In this document: positions 5,824 through 6,017 of the stretch, one piece after another | Numbering within the stretch: position 1 is the first letter of the stretch | How the letters are laid out: every line of letters begins with the position of its first letter | Position numbers and translations under genes: made by a program | Notes under the pieces: model-generated | What the model was told of the DNA's origin: nothing | The model's database searches: none | Seen by the model: only the letters and a program-made list of their open reading frames with translations | Assembly (NCBI GenBank): GCA_903917425.1 | Contig: CAIXAQ010000571.1 | Location: 1-6,017, forward strand | Reading direction: 5' to 3' | DNA from: an uncultured Bacteroidales bacterium | GTDB lineage: Bacteria > Bacteroidota > Bacteroidia > Bacteroidales > UBA4417 | Length of the DNA stretch: 6,017 nucleotides

Positions 5824-6017
5824 TCAGTGTTTTAATTTTTTATGAAGCCTTATCGCAGTTGGGGTAATGGATAAGCCACCACAACCGGTACAGCATAAGG
5901 AGGATGGCATTGAATCCCCGACCGATTTCATGGCATCGATTACTTCATCCAGGGGAATTACCGGGTCGAAACCGGCAATACTCATATTGGCTGAGTTGAG
6001 CGCATTCGAAGCACCCA
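5824..6017 (-). CDS. L-serine dehydratase, iron-sulfur type, C-terminal part (5' end off window)
   Basis: An open frame runs in from the right edge for 63 codons and stops at TGA (5826-5824), 3 nt before the mu-crystallin-like gene. The pattern matches the C-terminal end of iron-sulfur-dependent L-serine dehydratase alpha chains: NALNSANMSIAG, then FDPVIPLDEVIDAMKSVG, then a TG.GGL..TPTA tail. These enzymes use a [4Fe-4S] cluster to deaminate serine to pyruvate and ammonia. The usual RETxxGGL-like tail here reads CCTGCGGL (fragment residues 41-48), adding three cysteines. With only the C-terminus visible, I cannot tell a separate alpha subunit from a fused single-chain enzyme, nor check the main cluster cysteines. 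It is the upstream gene of a two-gene or longer minus-strand operon. Confidence 0.72.
   Translation of the reverse strand, partial: GASNALNSANMSIAGFDPVIPLDEVIDAMKSVGDSMPSSLCCTGCGGLSITPTAIRLHKKLKH

Overview
The window looks like chromosomal DNA of a member of the Bacteroidota, probably an uncultured or environmental lineage. The evidence is moderate: AT-rich spacers, start codons without a Shine-Dalgarno sequence, a very large multi-PAS histidine kinase with a repeated coil of the 'ELxxANxELxFQNDEK' type, and dispersed 'TTAGCGTTCTTTGCG'-type intergenic repeats. The genus cannot be named from this sequence.

Layout. Positions 1-577 are a spacer holding the first copy of a 122-bp dispersed repeat (104-225) and, at most, a doubtful 39-codon ORF (429-548). 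Positions 578-4408 (+) encode one soluble sensor histidine kinase of 1276 residues: tandem-repeat coiled coil, two PAS domains, a cysteine-containing GAF domain, three more PAS domains, HisKA and HATPase_c. An intrinsic terminator overlaps its stop codon (4399-4444). Directly after the T-tract lies a 35-codon ORF that is essentially only a signal peptide (4446-4553), probably the stump of a lost gene. Then come a small hairpin (4590-4612) and the second copy of the 122-bp repeat (4667-4788), in direct orientation and about 92% identical to the first by hand count.

The right-hand end is a convergent minus-strand operon. The last 63 codons of an iron-sulfur L-serine dehydratase-like protein (5824-6017, 5' end outside the window) are followed after 3 nt by a 316-residue ornithine cyclodeaminase/mu-crystallin family protein (4870-5820). 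The latter resembles mu-crystallin (ketimine reductase type) more than true ornithine cyclodeaminase. The pair suggests amino-acid deamination and imine/keto-acid reduction, but the substrate is not known.

The kinase and the metabolic operon converge and are separated by repeat-rich DNA, so nothing suggests they work together. No response regulator is seen next to the kinase. I found no rRNA, tRNA, CRISPR array, transposase or convincing new system. The most interesting items are the direct repeats bracketing the kinase, the signal-peptide stump, the Cys-bearing GAF domain and the tightly linked dehydratase/mu-crystallin pair.
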